From NCBI GenBank assembly GCA_014529385.2, contig CM043953.1:107576549-107640548 (forward strand): a stretch of 64,000 nucleotides of DNA, written 5' to 3'. The DNA comes from Adiantum capillus-veneris. Lineage: Eukaryota > Streptophyta > Polypodiopsida > Polypodiales > Pteridaceae. Below are positions 58,044 to 64,000 of this stretch, piece by piece (position 1 is the stretch's first letter; each line of letters starts with the position of its first letter). Made by a program: the position numbers and the translations under genes. The notes beneath the pieces were generated by a model. The model was not told the DNA's origin. It saw nothing but the letters and a program-made list of their open reading frames with translations, and did not search any database.

Positions 58044-59407
58044 TCAAGAAATTGATAAACAAAAAATGTAGGTGACTGCTTCATTATTTTGAGCAAAAAT
58101 ATCAAAATCTCTATTGATTGAGCTCCATCTAGTAGTATCCTTTGTAAGATCCTACAGGAAGGAATAAAAAGAAAGATTTGTTAGATACCATGTACATGAG
58201 TGTTCAAGCATGTGTATCAAGAATATATGACATGTCACTAGTACCTTAGGGTTGGTTTCTATCCAGCCTTTCACCTTAGTTATATAAGCCTTTGCTGTGG
58301 CTGCCTTCAAAACTCCTTTTGTGTTACAACCCAATTGCCTAGCTAAAGTGGTCAATTGTGATGCCTTCATGCTTTCAATGGGTGTACGCTCCTTTGCGAA
58401 GATCTCTTGTATTTGGGCTCTTCTCATTTCATTGCGGTGGCTTGTGTCACTTGCGTCTTCAATGATAGTTTCATCTCTGTCACCTTTTGCAAGTGATATT
58501 CTTCTTGTAAAGAACACCTTAGCTGACCAAACATCATTTTTCTGCTTCCAATACTCCATGATTTGTTTTTATTCACTATCATTTGTCACTATAGGTTGTC
58601 CGTAACGATTAGAAGCAATTAAATCACGCACATCCCTTCTCTCATCAAGTTGAATCAAGTATGGCAATAGCTCCTCCAAGAGCATCTTCTCATTATCAAA
58701 TTGTGGTGGAAAAATTTTTTGCTGGTGAAATACATCCCTTGTAAGGAGAGTCATCAATAAGTACTGTTCTTTGTGGATCACATTCAAACCCCATGGCAAT
58801 TTTGGCTAGAGGCTTGAACATTGCCTCAACGTTTGGATTGTCGGGTCTAAACAATTTTGAGTTTGAGCGGTGTAGCAAACATCTTGCGACCAAATTGCTA
58901 AGAAAGGCAATGTATCCCCAACTAAGTTGTTTAGTGCTGCAAGGATTTGATACACATTATTCCTAGTAGCTGTCGACCAAATTGCAACATTAAACCTCTG
59001 TAAAATAGTCTTCAAGAATTGGATGCAACCTGGCCTGAGTATAATATATCTTTTTGAATCCATTTGCACTAAGTTGTGGTGTGAGGATGGTTGAGCAGAA
59101 CGTTTCAACAATAGACCATTTAAATCCAATATAATTGTAAGCATGGATTTCTCAACATCTACACTACATGAAGTAGTAGAAATTGGCAATAGCTCGTGAG
59201 TGGACTTTTCAGTCTCTTTTGATGTATGTTGCATTTTTGAAGCATCGATTTCTTGGTTCTCATTATTGCAAGCTTGCTCAAGTTGCACAACACTAGACTC
59301 TAGTATAGAAATATCATCCATCTTGGGCACTTCAGAAACCATAGAATCTATGGATTCTATAGTTGTTGATTGAACCATAGGAGCATTATCCATCCCAGTT
59401 TGTGAAT
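58044..59407 (-). pseudogene. FCP1-like phosphatase gene 1 (two exons, frameshifted)
   Basis: Exon 59407-58245 begins after acceptor TGTGTTTTCTTAG (phase 1). It encodes an acidic N-terminus, then MLTIILDLNGLLLKR, RYIILRPGCIQFLKTI, FNVAIWSTATRNNVYQILAA, RTVLIDDSPYKGCISPAKN and a C-terminal part with SQLTTLARQLGCNTKGVLKA (SAP-like, uncertain). A phase-0 intron at 58152-58244 (GTACTA...CCTGTAG) leads to a last exon with stop at 58044. The fold matches FCP1/NIF HAD phosphatases, but DxD reads DLN. Single-base frame changes near 58860 and near the A/T run at 58708-58721, and a TAA at 58569, break it. Assembly error at homopolymers could explain one of these. Confidence 0.8.
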
Positions 59408-60050
59408 CTAAGAAAACACACATACAAATGGTATCTCAAAACCACTAGAATTGTATTCACCATATTTACATGTAGAACTCCTAGTAAGAAATTTATTTAA
59501 GGTAAATTCGTTGTTAGAATCCTTGCAACCATTTTCAACATTCGTACACAAAACACCACTTGTCTAAAATACAATCTACTAACTCAACATTTTCCATCCT
59601 ACACTTTATTAAAGATGAGTACTTAAAGTGAAAACTAAAAGCCAAAACTTGTTGAGGAAACATGGATACAAGGTCCACCAAATGTCCAACCTAGACTACA
59701 AGCAAACAATTAGAGATTTGGCTTAGATTTGGATTCAAAGACCACCACTTATTCAAGTAAGATAACTCCACTTGTTTAAGACAGTAATGTTTGAAGCCCC
59801 ACCACTTGTCCAACCTAGACATTGATTAAATTTTGGTAAGATTTATCACAAATCTAGAGTAGAATCAAGATTCTATGGCCAAGGTAATCAAATAAGTTAG
59901 ACAACACACAAAGCATAAGAGCACTCTAGATTCTCGTTGAGCATAAACTAAAAAATAATCAAATGTTATATTCACTTGAGATTTCATCCATGAAAAATGA
60001 AAATGATTCATGTACTTGAGATTTCCATCCATGTATAATACTTTACAATG
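59408..60050. other. Intron or spacer between FCP1-like and SET exons
   Basis: AT-rich with three minus-orientation satellite words (GTCCACCAAATGTCC near 59672, GACCACCACTTATTC near 59740 and CACCACTTGTCCAACC near 59798). No exon recognised. Confidence 0.5.
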
Positions 60051-60607
60051 TCAAGTAAAGTCATAGTCAGCAAACAACTCTTCTCCTGCTTCAACTTGAC
60101 AAATAGTCTCAATGCATACATGGCCATATTCTTCTGACTTGATGTGTGAAGAGGTGCATTTATGCCAAGGTGAAAAATTTGGATCAAATGTATAGCGTAC
60201 GTTGGGACAGACATTTGTACTGTGAGAACTATTTATATAGCCCGACACGTTTCCTTCTTCTACACAACCAATAATGTATGATTGATCTTCCTCTTCTTCT
60301 ATGTTTGGATCCTCTAGAAGAGAATATTTATAAGCTCTTGGAAATATTTTGCATATCTTTTTCCAGTCTTGAAATCTATACTTATGCCCTCCATAGTTTA
60401 GAATAGTCACACCACTTTCCAGGGTAGTATGCACAAATAGCCCATAACCAGCTCCTTGAATACATGAAAGTCGCACTTCAAAATCCACACCGTTAATATG
60501 AAAAATTACATCTTTGGGAATAGGAAAAGTTGGTGTCCCAAAAGGATCTTCATGCCAATCATAGTGTGAAATACATCTAGTTTTTATATCACTTAACTCC
60601 ATTGTGT
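60051..60607 (-). CDS. SET-domain exon (lysine methyltransferase-like)
   Basis: Minus-strand exon after acceptor CTTCTTTTTGCAG, open for about 185 codons to TGA 60051. Domain landmarks: an N-terminal GAGYGLFVHTTLESGVTI, then YIIGCVEEGNVSGYINSSHS, TNVCPNVRY, and near the end GEELFADYDF. These are the SET motifs GxG, the (N)HSxxPN pseudoknot in degenerate form, and GEELxxDY with the catalytic Tyr. The expected activity is protein-lysine methylation in the nucleus, with S-adenosyl-methionine as donor. The pseudoknot reads NSSHSTNVCPN rather than NHSCxPN, so activity is uncertain. Spliced to the exon ending at 63220 it stays in frame (both phase 1). Confidence 0.8.
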
Positions 60608-60739
60608 CTGCAAAAAGAAGCAAAAATTATGCATAAAATAATGACAAGATCAAAGAAAGATATCATTATTTTATAGTTAAATAGGTCCATTGTATGGAAG
60701 ACTTAGAGTGCCTCTTACATGGTGCCTCCAAGGTTTCCA

Positions 60740-62740
60740 AAAATAAAATCATTGAAAAAAAAAAGGCCATTGTGTCTCCAATCTATTGCCCATTTGAAGC
60801 ATAGAGAGAACCAAGGTCCACCACTTGTCCAAGCTAGACATGGAGCATTGACACAAGATCCAACACTTATCCAAGAACCCTATAGTATATGTGGTAACAT
60901 GGGATGCGTTGATGCAACAAAAGTAGTCTAGCCTCCTCATCCATCTCTTTTTTCTTGTAGCCTAGAGGGATTAGTTTCAAGGTCTATCACTAGTCAAAAA
61001 CTACACATAGAACATTGATACAAGGTTCCACCACATGTGAAACCTATCATCTCTAGTAGCATGGATGGTTTGATATCAAGGTTCACCACGTATCCTACCT
61101 ATACTCTATTGTAGCATAGAGATTCTGGTTTGGTGGTACTACACTTGTCCAAACTTGGCTTGTTGTTGATATCTGGAGGTAATCAAGGGTCCTCCACTTG
61201 TCCAAGTTAGGCATATCAAACAATTGCAAGGTCCACCATGTGTACAGCATATGATTGATTATAGCATGCATGGTCTTATTTCATGGGCAACCATCTTCTC
61301 TCCAACATGTGTCCAACCTCGGCTCCATTGAATCATGGAGACAAGCAAGGCCCACCACTTATCAAAGCTATTATTTTCTCCCAGTGCTTTCAAAACCCAT
61401 GATACGTTGTACATGGGGTGGGGTTCTTGTTTCAAGGTCCACCACTTGGCTAAGAGTGGATCCATTGAAACATGAAGAGAAGCAAGCTCTACCATTTGTC
61501 CAAGCTAGGTGCCATTGAAACCTGAAAACCCCATAATATGTTGTATACGGGGGGTGTTTTTCAAGGTCCACCACTTGTCTAAGCTACGGTCCATTGGAAC
61601 ATGGAGAGAAGCAAAGCTCCACCACTTTTCTAATCTAGGATCCATTGAAACATGGAGAGAAGCAAGCTCCATTGTTTGTCTAAGCTAGGCTCCATTGGAA
61701 CATGGAGAAAACAAGATCCACCACTTGCCTATTATTGCATAGAGATTTTGGTTTGAAGGTCCACCACTTGCCTATTATTGCATAGAGATTTTGGTTTGAA
61801 GGTCCACCACTTGTCCAACCTTGCCTTCATGTATGGAGATAATCAAGGGTGCAATGCTTCTCTAAGCTAGGGACATAAAAGAGTTTCAAGGTCCACTACA
61901 TATACAATCTATGATGGGTTGTAGCATGGGAGGTTTCATTTTAAGGTTGACCACTTCTCCAGCTCCGCTTGTCCAACCTCAGATCCATTGAAGCATGGAG
62001 AAGAAAGGTCTACCAACTCTCAAAAATAGGCAAGAAAATCTCTATAAAACCCATGAATTGTTAATATATGCTATGCTGTGGAGTTTTGTTTGAAGGTCCA
62101 CTCCTTATCCAAGCTAGAATCCATTGAAGCATGGAAATAAGTAAGATATATCTCTAGTCCAAGATAGGATCCATTGAAACATAGAGAGAATCAAGGTCCA
62201 CCACTTGTCCAAGCTATGCATGGGTAATTGATATAAGGACCACTATGTTTTCACCTATACTATGCTCTATCATGGATGGTTTCATATCCCACCAATTTTC
62301 CAACCTATTTAATATGTTGTATTATGGGGGTTTGGTTTCAAGGTACTTCACTTGTCTAAGGTGGGTTCCATTGAAGCATGGAGAGAAACAATGTCTACCA
62401 CTTGTCCAAAATATGTTCCTTTGAAACATAAAAGCAAGGTCCACCAATTGTCCAAGCTAATGTTTCTCTCCATTGAAGCATGGAGAGAAACAAGGTCTAC
62501 CACCTGTCCAAAATATGCTCCATTGAAACATAAAAGCAAGGTCCACCACTTTTCCAAGCTAATGTAACAAATGGGTGTTGGTTACAAGGTGTACCACACT
62601 TGTCTAAACTAGTCTCCATGCAAGGTCCACCACATGTCCAAGCTATATGAGCTTGGTTTGAAGGTCTACCACACCTCTTGAAATTAGGATCCATGTAAGG
62701 TCCACCTTTTGTCAAGCTATGCCTTTAGTGAGTACTAAAA
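60740..62740 (-). repeat. Satellite-like array, minus orientation (block 3)
   Basis: Reverse complement of the 54-57 kb array: AGGTCCACCACTTGTCCAAG and GGCTCCATTGAAACATGGAG recur dozens of times with variants. A ~45-bp direct duplication (TCCACCACTTGCCTATTATT) lies at 61717-61770. It lies inside the predicted intron of the SET gene. Confidence 0.93.
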
Positions 62741-63200
62741 CTAAGTAAATTGCAGTACTTAAATACCTTTCCAATCTCATTAAGATTTTGGTCTCTAAGG
62801 CCACCACCACATGTCTAATCTATGCTAGTTCTCAAAGTCCAAACATAAGCTCCCTTCTAGCAAGGTTAGTTTAAATTTAGTCTCCAGCACCTGTCTAAGC
62901 TAGGTTCAATTTATGAAGCATCACCATTTAACCATGCAAGGATCTAATGTATCATATCAAGGGGGTATTGATAAAAGGTCCAAAACTTACTGAGTTCAAG
63001 CTCTTAAGTAATTAAGTCTTCGTGAGTATTAAATGTTATAGTTTTAGTCTAAAGATCCACCATTCAAAAACTCAAGTAATTTACTATTTACATTCAAACC
63101 TTGAATGCTTGAGATAAAAAATACAAACTCAATCAATACTATATAAAGCAAAATCTAACGTTAAGAGTATCAAATCAGCAACAAGAAACACTAACATGCA
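62741..63200. other. Remaining intron sequence
   Basis: AT-rich with a few degenerate satellite words; no exon recognised. Confidence 0.5.
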
Positions 63201-63219
63201 CAAGAAACTCAAAACATAC

Positions 63220-64000
63220 GTGTCTCCATTTCCAAAAAGTCCTCCATTGACAGAGGATGTTGTTGTTCTTCTTCTTCTTCTCTTCGTGGAGAGCACTCCT
63301 CTGTAATAGGCACAGTGTCGTCTGATTGCAAAGTGGATTGTTGAAGTCCATCCCATTTTTCTATATCTTCATGAGACTTAACAAATTCTAGCAGCATGGT
63401 CTCCACGTTTTTTGCCTCCTCCACACTGTCAACTAAGCATATAACTTCTTTTTTCTGTTGTATTCCTTCTTGTGCAACCAAGGAGCCATCACCAAAAACA
63501 TCAACAAGCTTGCGTCTTCAAAACAATATGTACGAATGTAGTGCTTGACCAAAGCTCTTTTTTTGGCCTCCAAATATTGCAAATCTGACATATCTTTATC
63601 TGCTACTTGAAGAAGAGAACAATCAATTGGCATGGGATGTTCCTCTGATCTTCTTCTCAGGTCTTCAAATGCATTGCCTTGTCCCAAGAAGGCAATAACT
63701 GTTAGGAATTGAATTGCTCCTTTGCAAGGAGCTGATGGAAAGTGATGCAATGCACCACAACAATGGTATCTCAGATTATCTCCCATGGCGTGAAAGGCAC
63801 ATTGCAATTTTGTGAAGTTAGTGAAATCTAAAAATGCAAGAAAGACAAATCCAGGATCTGTTGACCCTCCAGCAATAGCCAAGATCCCATCCAAAGCATT
63901 GTTAAATGTCTCCTCACTCCACTTCAAATTGCCTCCAACATTTTTTGTCATATCTAAAACACATAAGCCAATAGGCACTTTATTATTGAAGTGGCGCATC
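63220..64000 (-). pseudogene. Permuted DNA-methyltransferase-like exon, partial, one frameshift
   Basis: Minus-strand exon running off the window at 64000 and ending at donor 63220. In order: GLCVLDMTKNVGGNLKW followed by FVFLAFLDFTN at the place of methyltransferase motif IV (DPPY/SPPY expected, DMTK found); a ~90-residue middle; KKRALVKHYIRTYC; then, after a frame change near 63510, RKLVDVFGDGSLVAQEG and KKEVICLVDSVEEAKN, which resemble motif I (D-x-F-x-G-S-G) and the following E-x-D strand. Order IV then I is that of beta-class N4C/N6A methyltransferases. A charged linker (REEEEEQQH) leads to the SET exon. The assignment is by eye and tentative; the altered motif IV argues against catalysis. 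Confidence 0.5.

Larger units (their letters stand above)
60608..63219 (-). other. Predicted 2.6-kb intron between MTase-like and SET exons
   Basis: Donor GTATGT at 63219 and acceptor TTTTTGCAG at 60608, both phase 1, so the flanking frames join without a stop. The intron is mostly satellite array in minus orientation. Splicing is predicted from sequence only. Confidence 0.6.

Noticed and set aside
58044-64000. Endogenised giant-virus segment (SET, FCP1-like phosphatase and methyltransferase genes are known from such viruses)
   Set aside because: GT-AG introns filled with host satellite and no capsid, polymerase or other core virus gene nearby; kept only as a remote alternative.

Overview
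The window is nuclear DNA of a land plant with a large, repeat-rich genome. The evidence is plant-type Ty1/copia and Ty3/gypsy LTR retrotransposons, primer-binding sites matching plant tRNAs, long dinucleotide microsatellites, AT-rich introns with GT-AG borders, and about 55 kb of transposon and satellite-like sequence around a few host exons. A seed-free lineage (fern, lycophyte, bryophyte) or another large plant genome would fit, but the species cannot be fixed from sequence alone.

Layout. 1-7981: remains of a large LTR element (element A). It has an ancestral reading frame of about 4 kb with no reverse transcriptase or integrase, then a polypurine tract and a 1009-bp 3' LTR. 7982-10654: a copia element on the minus strand (copia B), cut by element A. 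10655-18335: an older minus-strand copia (copia D), interrupted by an AT-rich block that carries a ~151-bp tandem array with palindromes and a nested duplication. 18336-22144: a deleted copia (copia E) and three copies of a ~270-bp repeat. 22145-41102: a decayed gypsy element (gypsy 2). Its 5' LTR is split by a young 11-kb gypsy element (gypsy 1, 22226-33301) with a 1208-codon pol frame, two RNase H domains and near-identical LTRs. 41103-44590: a 5' LTR, leader and first ORF (element C) from the same LTR family as element A; the leader holds regularly spaced 22-24 bp palindromes.

44900-64000 is the host-gene region, all exons on the minus strand. From right to left: a permuted beta-class DNA-methyltransferase-like exon (63220-64000, running off the window), a SET-domain exon (60051-60607) that joins to it in phase, an FCP1/NIF-type phosphatase exon pair (58044-59407, with frameshifts), and a second FCP1-like exon (53512 to 47177). 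A 5.55-kb copia element with a perfect GTTAA target duplication splits that last exon. Arrays of a diverged satellite, typified by CTTGGACAAGTGGTGGACCT, fill the introns and spacers. They run on the plus strand at 44.9-47.1 and 53.9-57.3 kb and on the minus strand at 59.6-62.7 kb.

Most genes here are transposon genes. The most unusual items are the methyltransferase-like/SET gene model, the modular RT-less element A/C family, the palindrome arrays, and a pair of paralogous small upstream ORFs in gypsy 1 that differ largely by synonymous changes where their residues agree. All reading is by eye; no alignment or database search was run.
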